Assembly: GCA_041394985.1 (NCBI GenBank)
Contig: JAWLBI010000001.1
Coordinates: forward strand, 2,046,001-2,110,000
Length of the DNA stretch: 64,000 nt
Reading direction: 5' to 3'
Source of the DNA: JAGLON01 sp041394985
Lineage (GTDB): Bacteria > Zixibacteria > MSB-5A5 > GN15 > JAAZOE01
This document shows positions 46,002 through 54,337 of the stretch, in pieces; the first letter of the stretch is position 1, and every line of letters starts with the position of its first letter. The position numbers and the translations under genes are program-made. Below the pieces are notes generated by a model. It had not been told where the DNA came from and ran no database searches. It saw only the letters and a list, made by a program, of their open reading frames with translations.

Positions 46002-46511
46002 ATGTCAATCAAGTTGAAAGAAGAATCGATTCTTAATGAATGGTCAATGGTATTGGATAACGCCGCCGGAAACGCACCAACAGTATTGGAAGGAATTCAA
46101 AATCGATTACAACAGTCAGAAATCCCAGGCAATTGTGTGTGGTCAATTGAAGAAGTTCAGAGTTCAGGGTTCTTCTCGAAGGTTAGGCGTGAGTTCTTGA
46201 TAGTAACTCTGGAGCAGTTTAGGGATTATCACATGTATATAGGCATCCGCGACTACGGAGTCCATTTAGATTGCTGTCGATTCCTGACGGTAGAGCCGAA
46301 TTTCCTGAAAAAATGGGCCTCTGAGAAACTGACGGGTTCAGCTGAGGCACTATCTGCTCCGAAGAATATTCTAATACACCAGGACCTGAGTGCCTGGGTG
46401 ACTATTGTTCACCATGCAGTTGTAAAGTCAGTTGAGGATTTAATGAATAATATAGGGAGTGATCCCAAACTCCTTCAAAGGGGTAGTAAAGGGATTATGG
46501 AGATATGGTAA
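46002..46511 (+). CDS. Uncharacterised mobile-element protein
   Basis: A 169-residue protein with an aagg(ag) SD, 26 bases after the second relaxation gene. Text such as NCVWSIEEVQSSGFFSKVRREF and YHMYIGIRDYGVHLDCCRF suggests a compact alpha/beta domain. No family recognised. Probably part of the transfer operon. Confidence 0.55.
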   Translation: MSIKLKEESILNEWSMVLDNAAGNAPTVLEGIQNRLQQSEIPGNCVWSIEEVQSSGFFSKVRREFLIVTLEQFRDYHMYIGIRDYGVHLDCCRFLTVEPNFLKKWASEKLTGSAEALSAPKNILIHQDLSAWVTIVHHAVVKSVEDLMNNIGSDPKLLQRGSKGIMEIW

Positions 46512-46658
46512 ACATATATTAAATAGTACACTGGACAAGTGGCGGGAGGGAATACGTAAAATCGCACTATAACTTTATTGCGTCATTGTATAATATGGCT
46601 TTTTATTGCAAATGGGGCAGTATTTGAATTTTGAGTAAATTCAATAGGAGGTTAAAGT

Positions 46659-47291
46659 ATGCGTGTTCGAAAGATCGAAAAAAGACCGCAAGGAAGGAAA
46701 AACTTTTTTCTTGTCGATGCGTGTTTCTTAGCCAATCGTTATATACCTAGGTTGAAAGCACCAAAAGGTAGGGAACGCGACAGGATAGATTTATGTGTTG
46801 ATTGGTGGGATGAGATTAATTCACAATTAGAGAAGCATGATGCCCGTGTTTATATCCCAGATATTTGTATAGCAGAAACATTTAAAGTGTTGGCAAAAAA
46901 ATATTACACTGAGAAATGGTTTACTAGTGCTGTCCAACTGAATAATGCGCGAAATCGTTTGCGAAAGGATATTACGGTTCCTCCCAAAACGCTACGATCA
47001 TTTAAAAGAATCATTAATTTCCATGATGTTCCAACATCTAGGGATATAATAATATCTGTCGATCGATTCTATGAACGCTTCCTAAAATTAGGAAAGAATG
47101 TATCGCTTCCTGATTTGATCCTTTTGGCAACTGGAAAGTACTTGATGGACTTTTTTGATATAGAAAAGGACCATCTTCATATTGTGACACTTGATAAAAG
47201 GCTCAGAGAAGGCTCCAAGAAACTTCAAGAGCTCCCCAATGCCTATGATCCAACAGAAAACTCGGACACTGTAGAAAAAATATTTAGGTGA
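46659..47291 (+). CDS. PIN-domain ribonuclease-like protein
   Basis: A 210-residue protein with an aggagg SD. Acidic PIN residues are visible: D20 in LVDACFLANRY, E in CIAETFKVLAKK, D in SLPDLILLATGKYL and D in IVTLDKRLRE. PIN proteins are metal-dependent RNases, often the toxin of VapBC pairs. No separate antitoxin gene is recognised beside it, although the preceding 169-residue gene could be examined as a partner. Confidence 0.7.
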   Translation: MRVRKIEKRPQGRKNFFLVDACFLANRYIPRLKAPKGRERDRIDLCVDWWDEINSQLEKHDARVYIPDICIAETFKVLAKKYYTEKWFTSAVQLNNARNRLRKDITVPPKTLRSFKRIINFHDVPTSRDIIISVDRFYERFLKLGKNVSLPDLILLATGKYLMDFFDIEKDHLHIVTLDKRLREGSKKLQELPNAYDPTENSDTVEKIFR

Positions 47292-47309
47292 ACCAGACTA
47301 TTTGTGAAT

Positions 47310-48245
47310 CTATATGTGTATGACATTGCTCGGACTGTACCGATTATAGGTATCCAGCATATCCTGATTACTCATATGCAGGTAGTTCTGAGTTACCGTC
47401 AATGACGTATGCCCCAGAATCTTCTGCAAAATTACAGGTGATCCGCCTTGGCGAATGAAAAATGTGGCGGCGCTATGCCGGATTAAATGAGGGTAGAGTG
47501 TCACATTCGCCTTCTTGCCAATTTCCTGAATAATCTTGTGACAATGGCGCGAGGTAATTGGTTTCCCATTGCGCTGACAGAAGATCAATTCTCCCGTTGT
47601 ACCATTCCGCCAGCGATTCAGATAGAAGTGCAATGTTTTGATCATTCGCGCCCCCATGGGAACTTGGCGTTCTTTTCTTCCTTTGCCATAGACTTTTATC
47701 AGGCCGGTTCGGAGATCGATTTCTGGCGTCTTAAGCGTAATTAGCTCTTCTTTACGAATCATTGTATCCCAGAAGAGCATTACCATCGTCAAGTTTCGAT
47801 ATCCCTCATAAGTTTTTTTGTTAAGAGTCTGTAGTGTCATTTGGATTTGCTCTGGGGTAAGGACTGGTTTTACCCTTTTTTCTGCCTTGATCAGCTTGAT
47901 CTTGTAGGTAGGATTCTGTTTATCCCAAAGACCTTCTTCCTCAAGGTAGTTGAAAAATCGGCGATATACCCGGATACGGCCATTGACGGTCTCATCAGAT
48001 ACGTTGCCGATAAGCCCCATCAAATATTCCTGAATATCCCGCTTGGAAATATCCTCTATATCGATGCCTTTTTCTTCGAGGTATCGAGCTAGGTAGCCCA
48101 ATCTTTCGGCATATACGTTGAGAGTTCTGGGAGCAAGATTTCTGATTTTACAGCCGAAGACAAACGCATCGACGTATGTCTTCCAATTTGAATTCACAGA
48201 TAATGCATCGACAAACTTATACAATCTCTTTACATGATCTTCCAT
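47310..48245 (-). CDS. Tyrosine recombinase / integrase next to tRNA-Arg
   Basis: A 311-residue integrase from ATG 48245 (MEDHVKRLYKFVD), which has a ggag SD 7 bases upstream; the longer frame reaches into the tRNA and is unlikely. The N-terminal SAM-like domain (RNLAPRTLNVYAERLGYLAR) is followed by the catalytic core: Arg in MIRKEELITL, HLIRHSAATFF, GHTSLTVTQNYLHM with the nucleophilic Tyr. Its location beside the 3' end of a tRNA gene is typical of island integrases. Confidence 0.87.
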   Translation of the reverse strand: MEDHVKRLYKFVDALSVNSNWKTYVDAFVFGCKIRNLAPRTLNVYAERLGYLARYLEEKGIDIEDISKRDIQEYLMGLIGNVSDETVNGRIRVYRRFFNYLEEEGLWDKQNPTYKIKLIKAEKRVKPVLTPEQIQMTLQTLNKKTYEGYRNLTMVMLFWDTMIRKEELITLKTPEIDLRTGLIKVYGKGRKERQVPMGARMIKTLHFYLNRWRNGTTGELIFCQRNGKPITSRHCHKIIQEIGKKANVTLYPHLIRHSAATFFIRQGGSPVILQKILGHTSLTVTQNYLHMSNQDMLDTYNRYSPSNVIHI

Positions 48246-48335
48246 GATTTCTCCAGTCAGAGGCCCTTTGGGCCAGTCAGAACTCGTGTTATTGTTTGGG
48301 TAATCGCTGGAAGTTATTGTGCGGCCATAAAAAAG

Positions 48336-48362
48336 CACCCCCGGCAGGACTCGAACCTGCTA
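48336..48362. other. Likely attachment site (3' part of tRNA-Arg)
   Basis: The T arm and acceptor 3' strand of the tRNA lie 91 bases from the integrase start. tRNA 3' ends are common integration targets, and restoration of the tRNA by the element is expected. The partner repeat was not found in this window, so limits are approximate. Confidence 0.4.
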
Positions 48363-48409
48363 CCCTCTGCTTAGAAGGCAGATGCTCTATCCGGATGAGC
48401 TACGGGGGC
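48336..48409 (-). tRNA. tRNA-Arg (anticodon TCT)
   Basis: Read on the minus strand, a 74-base cloverleaf: acceptor stem gcccccg/cgggggt with one G-T pair at the end, anticodon stem tctgc/gcaga with loop cttctaa, and T arm gcagg-ttcgagt-cctgc. CCA is not encoded. The 3' end faces the integrase gene. Confidence 0.93.
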
Positions 48410-48881
<472 letters not shown>

Positions 48882-51800
48882 ATGACAGATAATCGTCCGG
48901 AAGAAAACTTTGAACTCAAGGCCGGTACCGACATCGGCCATTATCAAATCGAGCGGAAAATCGGCGCCGGGGGGATGGGGCAGGTTTACCTGGCTCTCGA
49001 TACCAAGCTGAACCGCAAAGTCGCCGTCAAAATGCTCCTCGGTGACTTCCTCGGCAGCGACGACAAGGTCAAACGTCTGCGCCGCGAGGCGCTCACCGCC
49101 GCCAAGATTAACCATGCCAATATCATGTCCATTTACGATATCGGCGAATATACCGATACCTCCGGGCGGATTATCAATTACATCGTCATGGAATACATCG
49201 AGGGGGACTCGCTCTCGGCTTATTTGAATAAGCACACGCTGTCTTTATCGGAACTGCTGCGCATTGCCGAGAAGTCGGCGGCGGCGCTGGCATCGGCACA
49301 TCAGTTGGATATCGTTCATCGGGATATCAAACTCGACAATATCATGATAAACTCGGACAACGAACCGAAGATTCTCGATTTCGGGCTGGCCAAACCGATA
49401 GAAAAAGTCAGTTTCAACCAGACCGGCGATGCGACCGCGACGGTTTCGCAGGATTTGACCGTCGAGGGGAAAATCGTCGGGACGATTTCATATATGTCGC
49501 CGGAGCAGGCGAGAGGGGAAACAGTCGATCAGCGGTCGGATATATTTTCGTTCGGCGTACTGATGTATAAATTATTCACGGGGCAGCTACCGTTTCAAGG
49601 CAAGGATAATGTCTCGACTATAGCGAAGATTCTCGAGGCCCCGCATCCGCCCCTCAGGCAGCACAATCAGATGCTGCCGGATGAGCTCGACCGGATCATC
49701 AACAAATGTCTCCAGAAAAAACCGGGTGACCGGTATCAGGACACGCGCGATCTGGTTCTCGATCTGAGGAATCTGCGGAAACTGACCGACAGTGGTGTAT
49801 CGGATACGGTATCCGGAATGTATCGGGCGGAGACTCAGGAGATACCAGCGGCCAAAAAGAAAATTCTCATGCTTCCGGTCAGCCTGACTGCCGCAGTTGT
49901 CGTTATCGTTGTGGCGTTGATGTTTTTCAATGTCATTCCCGGACCGTTCGGGATATCGTCCGCCAGGGCCGATGAGAATACGCTGGCAGTATTGAATTTT
50001 GAAAATCTGAGTGATGCCGACGACAACGAGCGACTGGGGCAGATATTCCAGGAATTGATCATCACGAATCTCTCTGATAATGAGAATGCCAGGATCGTCA
50101 GTTCGCAGCGCCTGTTTGATATTCAAAAGCGGCTCGGGTATAAGGAGCGTGCGAAGATCGACCGCGGGGCATCGACCGAGGTGGCTCGCCAGTCCGGCGC
50201 CGGGATTATGTTGTCGGGCAATCTGATCAAGAAGCAGGATTCATGGTTGATTACCGGACAGCTTATCGATGTCAAGTCGGGGACGGTCATACAATCGCAT
50301 AAACTCGAGGGCGCCGATATCTACGGCCTGGTGGATGAATTGTCGGATAAAATTCGGGCCGATTTGAGTTTCACGGACACCGGGAAAGGCTCTATGCCGG
50401 ATGACACCGGGCAGCAGTATTCCATCGAGGCATTCCGATATTATCTGGAGGGCGTCGACCTGCTCAACGAATATGATTATGCCGCGGCTATTGCGAGTTT
50501 CCGGAAGGCGGTCGCGATTGAGCCCGATTTCAGTCAGGCATATTATAAGATGGCCATCGCCAACTGGTGGATGGATGATGTTGCGTCCAGCGAGGATGAA
50601 GGTTCGATTGCGAACATTCTCAAGGAAAATAAGTATGCCACGCGCAAGGATCGTCTGTTGGCGGAGGGAGCGGTAGCTCTTATGGAGCGTCGATTTGAGG
50701 ATGGCTTCGAGATCTACTCGGAGTTGACGAAATTGTATCCTGATGAGAAGGAGGCCTGGTATGGACTCGGCGAGGCAAAGTATCATTCGGGGTATTACAA
50801 GAGAGAGGATGCGGTCGGGGCATTTGAGACGGCTATTGAACTGGATCCGTCGTTCCTGTTGGCGTATCGACATATTTTCGATGTGTGTTATAACGCCAAA
50901 GATTATCAGCGGGCGCTGACCATTGTCGACAAACTCATCAAGGCGAATCCGAATTCTGCGGCGGGGTATCGCTTCAAGATTGAGATCGGCATTATCAGTG
51001 ATGATACTGCGCTGTTCAACTCGGCCTTTGCGGAGGCCTTACAGTTTCATCAATCCAATGATGAACGGCTGACACTTTATCTCGATGTAACCCGGGATTT
51101 CGGCGAGCATGGTAATGTACCGATGGCCGGTAAGTATTTGCAAATGGCAATGAAATACGATCCGGATACGACTGACTATCGTGTCCTTACCTATCTTGGG
51201 ATATTTGCCAAAGAGCAAAATAATTTACAGGAGGCGAAGAAATTTCTGGAGCGGGCGCATCGTGATAATGCTCAAAACGCGATGGTCCTGAAGAACCTGA
51301 TTCAGATTTATTCCGCGGAAAGGAATTACTCCAAGGCAATTGATTATTCCTCGAAATTAGTGAAATCGGCTCCGGAAAATCAAGAGACATGGCAATTGCT
51401 TTTATATCTGTATGTTTCCTCGGAGCAATATTCCAAGGCCGATTCGGTGTTCGATGAGGCGATGGTGCAGCTTAAATCGAATGCGAGCAAGCTTAATCTG
51501 ATCAGCAATTTGTCTCAATCCCTGACCGGGAGTATTTCCGGCGAGAAAATGGCCGCAAAGATTTTGGATATCGGTTTGCAGATGGACAGCCTCGGGGAGA
51601 ATAACAATATCTGGTCGGCGGCGGGGCAATTCGCATACAAGAAAAGAAGATATGCGGATGTCGAAAAGTACATATTAAAGATTGTCGATCCCGACAAATT
51701 CGATAAGGCGGAAAACTGGGGAAGAAATTTGCTTTTCGATGCCTATCTGTATCAGAAGAAATACGATCAGGCGCGGAATATTGCCGAATTCGTGGCGAAT

Positions 51801-52622
51801 AAAGACGGCGCCCAGGCAACCGATTTCATCAAGCTGATCGAAGTGGCCGTGTATTCCGGCAATTTTGACCAGGTGGACAATATTGTCGCGCAGGCGCACA
51901 GGAAAGATCCATCGGAAATTCGCCTGAACAGCCTTTGGGCAGGAGTCGCGCGCTGCTACAATAATATCGATGAGTTTCAGCGGGCCTTTGACATCGTCGA
52001 GCGGCGGTATCAGGCCGATACGACCAATACCAATAACATCTTCAGTATGGGTAGCACGCTGGAAAGTCTGGGCAGACTCGACGAGGCAGAGGGATATCTG
52101 GAAAAGGCATATGAGAAAGACCGGCGCGACGAGGACTATCTTGTGCGGCTGATTGGAGTGAATATACGGCAGAATGATTTCAGTACCGCGGAGAAATGGC
52201 TGGCCGTTGCTGATAATGTTGCCTCGAATTCATCCGCGATACAGCGCATGCATGGGTATTATTTGAGTATGCGGCGGGATTATAAACGGGCGGCCGAATA
52301 TGCTGAGCAGGCGCTGGAATTGAATGACGGCTTTTTCAGCTATAATCTATTGGGTTGGATTCTGGTTGCCGGGGAAATCGATATTGATCGTGGTTTAGAA
52401 TATGGACAAATAGCGCTCGATAATCCTCCCGCGAGTTCGCCGTTTGATGCCTATGTGACGCACAGCCCGTATGTGCCGCTTCCGCAGCATACGGTTGGTC
52501 TCGGGTATATGAAGCGGGGAGACTATCAGAAGGCACTGCCGTTATTGGAAAAGGCGCATGAGCTTCGGCCGGACGACCGGAATATCCTGCAGGACTGGAA
52601 TTTGTGTCGGAGTTATCTATAG
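48882..52622 (+). CDS. Membrane Ser/Thr protein kinase with extracytoplasmic FlgO/TolB-like domain and TPR repeats
   Basis: A 1246-residue protein. The Hanks-type kinase domain (21-300) has the glycine loop GAGGMGQVY, Lys50 in VAVKML, HRD at 146-148 (HRDIKLDNIM), DFG at 166-168 and SPEQARGE. A transmembrane helix spans about 334-352. The outer part begins with NTLAVLNFENLSD and LGQIFQELIITNLSDN, a FlgO/TolB-like fold often fused to such kinases, then about 700 residues of TPR-type helical pairs (YYLEGVDLLNEYDYAAAIAS, EAWYGLGEAKYHSGYYKRED). It probably senses or assembles protein partners and signals through phosphorylation. It starts the core-chromosome segment right of the island. Confidence 0.85.
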   Translation: MTDNRPEENFELKAGTDIGHYQIERKIGAGGMGQVYLALDTKLNRKVAVKMLLGDFLGSDDKVKRLRREALTAAKINHANIMSIYDIGEYTDTSGRIINYIVMEYIEGDSLSAYLNKHTLSLSELLRIAEKSAAALASAHQLDIVHRDIKLDNIMINSDNEPKILDFGLAKPIEKVSFNQTGDATATVSQDLTVEGKIVGTISYMSPEQARGETVDQRSDIFSFGVLMYKLFTGQLPFQGKDNVSTIAKILEAPHPPLRQHNQMLPDELDRIINKCLQKKPGDRYQDTRDLVLDLRNLRKLTDSGVSDTVSGMYRAETQEIPAAKKKILMLPVSLTAAVVVIVVALMFFNVIPGPFGISSARADENTLAVLNFENLSDADDNERLGQIFQELIITNLSDNENARIVSSQRLFDIQKRLGYKERAKIDRGASTEVARQSGAGIMLSGNLIKKQDSWLITGQLIDVKSGTVIQSHKLEGADIYGLVDELSDKIRADLSFTDTGKGSMPDDTGQQYSIEAFRYYLEGVDLLNEYDYAAAIASFRKAVAIEPDFSQAYYKMAIANWWMDDVASSEDEGSIANILKENKYATRKDRLLAEGAVALMERRFEDGFEIYSELTKLYPDEKEAWYGLGEAKYHSGYYKREDAVGAFETAIELDPSFLLAYRHIFDVCYNAKDYQRALTIVDKLIKANPNSAAGYRFKIEIGIISDDTALFNSAFAEALQFHQSNDERLTLYLDVTRDFGEHGNVPMAGKYLQMAMKYDPDTTDYRVLTYLGIFAKEQNNLQEAKKFLERAHRDNAQNAMVLKNLIQIYSAERNYSKAIDYSSKLVKSAPENQETWQLLLYLYVSSEQYSKADSVFDEAMVQLKSNASKLNLISNLSQSLTGSISGEKMAAKILDIGLQMDSLGENNNIWSAAGQFAYKKRRYADVEKYILKIVDPDKFDKAENWGRNLLFDAYLYQKKYDQARNIAEFVANKDGAQATDFIKLIEVAVYSGNFDQVDNIVAQAHRKDPSEIRLNSLWAGVARCYNNIDEFQRAFDIVERRYQADTTNTNNIFSMGSTLESLGRLDEAEGYLEKAYEKDRRDEDYLVRLIGVNIRQNDFSTAEKWLAVADNVASNSSAIQRMHGYYLSMRRDYKRAAEYAEQALELNDGFFSYNLLGWILVAGEIDIDRGLEYGQIALDNPPASSPFDAYVTHSPYVPLPQHTVGLGYMKRGDYQKALPLLEKAHELRPDDRNILQDWNLCRSYL

Positions 52623-52633
52623 GTGATAAAAAA

Positions 52634-52707
52634 TCGGGGTGAGAGGATTTGAACCTCCGACATCTTGCTCCCAAAGCAAGCGCGCTGCCAGGCTGCGCTA
52701 CACCCCG
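52634..52707 (-). tRNA. tRNA-Pro (anticodon TGG)
   Basis: A 74-base minus-strand cloverleaf: acceptor cggggtg/caccccg with discriminator A, anticodon stem cttgc/gcaag with loop tttggga, and T arm ggagg-ttcaaat-cctct. CCA is not encoded. Confidence 0.93.
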
Positions 52708-52795
52708 AATCAGGCGTCTAATCTAAACCCTGCTGTCAGAATTGTCAAGGTATTAAGTTTTACGCAGATATCGGTTAATCAGTTCAGAATTATAC

Positions 52796-52866
52796 TCCCG
52801 ACCCTGAAGGGTCGGGCTACTTAAAATTGTACAATACATGATTGGCAGGTTTGAGGACAAACCTGC
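52796..52866. repeat. Composite repeat, copy 1
   Basis: A 71-bp unit that recurs at 52977-53047 with one mismatch. It consists of a cccgaccct/agggtcggg hairpin, an AT-rich linker and a gcaggttt/aaacctgc hairpin. Confidence 0.85.
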
Positions 52867-52896
52867 GCTACGACTGCAGATTACATCTGCCAGTGT

Positions 52897-52970
52897 CAAG
52901 ACCTTCCTCGCAAGCTCGGAATCCTCGGTTATCGCTTCGCTCAAGCCTCGGACGGGGGTCTTGACCTACA
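52897..52970. repeat. Long hairpin between the two composite repeats
   Basis: The ends gtcaagacc and ggtcttgac are perfect 9-bp complements around a GC-rich centre. It separates the two copies of the 71-bp repeat. Confidence 0.5.
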
Positions 52971-52976
52971 GAAGAT

Positions 52977-53047
52977 TCCCGACCCTGAAGGGTCGGGCTA
53001 CATAAAATTGTACAATACATGATTGGCAGGTTTGAGGACAAACCTGC
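52977..53047. repeat. Composite repeat, copy 2
   Basis: Near-identical to 52796-52866 (one base differs just after the first hairpin). It lies just downstream of rdgB and may supply its terminator-like structure. Confidence 0.85.
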
Positions 53048-53082
53048 CCTCCGATTTAGGCTCTTATCGGTGCGGTAGTGTA

Positions 53083-53685
53083 TTAGTGATTCTTCAGATA
53101 GTCTTCGATGACGGCTTTGGCCTTCTTCAGGGCCTGGCCGCGATGGGAGACGGCGTTTTTTTCGTCCAGCGTTATTTCTGCGAAAGTCTTGTTCAACGGC
53201 GGATAGAAGAAGACCGGATCGTAGCCGAATCCGTGGGTGAAGGCGGCCTTTTGTTCGGTGATGAACCCCTCGGCTGCGCCATCGACTTGCCGGGTATCGC
53301 CATCGGCGAAGGTGATGGAAATCACGCAGCGGAAGCGGGCGGAGCGTTTGTCTTTGGGGACGCCCTCGAGTTCTTTGAGCAGTTTCGTATTGTTGTCATC
53401 GTACGTGCAACCCGGTCCGGCGAAGCGAGAAGAATATACGCCGGGAGCGCCATTCAGGGCGTCGACTTCGAGGCCGGAATCATCGGCGAGGGCGGGGAGG
53501 CCGGTGAATTTAAAAATGCCTTTCGATTTAAGCGCCGCGTTTTCCTGCAGCGTTTCTCCGGTTTCCTCAATTTCCGGAAAGTCATCGAAGTCTTTCGATG
53601 TGAGGATCTCAATGCCGAGGCCGTCGAGCAGGTTTCTCATCTCGCGGACTTTGTCCTGATTGTTGGTTGCCAGTACGAGTTTCAT
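53083..53685 (-). CDS. rdgB: Non-canonical purine NTP pyrophosphatase (RdgB/HAM1)
   Basis: A 200-residue enzyme from ATG 53685 (MKLVLATNNQDKVREM) with an aagga SD. It removes ITP, XTP and dITP from the nucleotide pool. Family motifs: TNNQDKV, ADDSGLEVDALNGAPGVYS, GFGYDPVFFYP and the C-terminal SHRGQALKK. Length is normal. Confidence 0.94.
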   Translation of the reverse strand: MKLVLATNNQDKVREMRNLLDGLGIEILTSKDFDDFPEIEETGETLQENAALKSKGIFKFTGLPALADDSGLEVDALNGAPGVYSSRFAGPGCTYDDNNTKLLKELEGVPKDKRSARFRCVISITFADGDTRQVDGAAEGFITEQKAAFTHGFGYDPVFFYPPLNKTFAEITLDEKNAVSHRGQALKKAKAVIEDYLKNH

Positions 53686-53816
53686 AGTCGTGTCCTTTTG
53701 CTTTCGTGAGATTCTTGTATCTGAAAATTCGCGGGAAAAAGCAAGGGAATTTTTGAGTTCGGTTTGACCTTGGTCTGTCATCCAAAGGCTAACGGGTATA
53801 TTGAATAAGTTATTTT

Positions 53817-53835
53817 CCCAAGGCAGAGCCTTGGG
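53817..53835. repeat. Short palindrome followed by ggggtac
   Basis: Arms 53817-53824 and 53828-53835 (cccaaggc/gccttggg), the same design as 48492-48510 and 61355-61373 but with a different stem sequence. Confidence 0.6.
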
Positions 53836-53849
53836 GTACACAGGTAATG

Positions 53850-54086
53850 TCAATTATACGTGCTTGTCGCAGATATCCTGAGATTGCGACGCCCTAAGAA
53901 GGGCTCGCAATGGGCATAATACTCAGTTTTTGTTGGTAAAAGTCCGGTTTTACACAGTTGAAAGTACCATGCAAAGTAATTGGTGCGATGACATGACGGG
54001 CACCACCACCGCTGTTTCTCTTGACTATATCCATACCGTATGGCACCGTATGTTCCACAATGCAGACAGAACCTTTTTTTAGCCAT
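53850..54086 (-). pseudogene. Transposase N-terminal zinc-ribbon fragment
   Basis: A 78-residue frame with an aggaaa site. It starts MAKKRFCLHCGTYGAIRYG and continues KQRWWCPSCHRTNYF, the CxxC...CxxC zinc ribbon at the N-terminus of several transposase families (IS1/IS1595-like). No catalytic domain follows; the frame ends in unrelated sequence. It is probably a decayed insertion sequence. Confidence 0.5.
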
Positions 54087-54275
54087 TTTCCTAGACCTCT
54101 TAGATATATCCCGTAAAACCCTAATTGTAATATATAGTTACAAAGAATTTACCAACATTTTTTGAACATTATGCCCGCAATGACGCGTGCCTGTAATAGT
54201 TGTTTCAACAGGCCCCAAAGCCTGAGGGTACCGTATAGGGCGGGGATGGACTGATTTCCTCACCTCACAATAATA

Positions 54276-54303
54276 AACCCGCCTGTCGGTTGACAAGCGG
54301 GTT
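54276..54303 (-). terminator. Terminator of the FG-GAP/dockerin gene
   Basis: On the minus strand, aacccgc pairs with gcgggtt followed by a T-rich run. It lies 35 bases downstream of the stop at 54338. Confidence 0.7.
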
Positions 54304-54337
54304 ACAGGACCCCTTAGGTTTTCCAAGGTTCGGAAAT

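Noticed and set aside
46002..46511. Antitoxin partner of the PIN protein
   Set aside because: The gap to the PIN gene is 147 bases with its own SD, the protein is larger than usual antitoxins, and no DNA-binding motif is visible; it is left as unknown.
53023..53709. Long plus-strand frame of 228 codons
   Set aside because: It is antisense to rdgB, whose motifs and ribosome site are unambiguous; GC-rich codons create the shadow frame.
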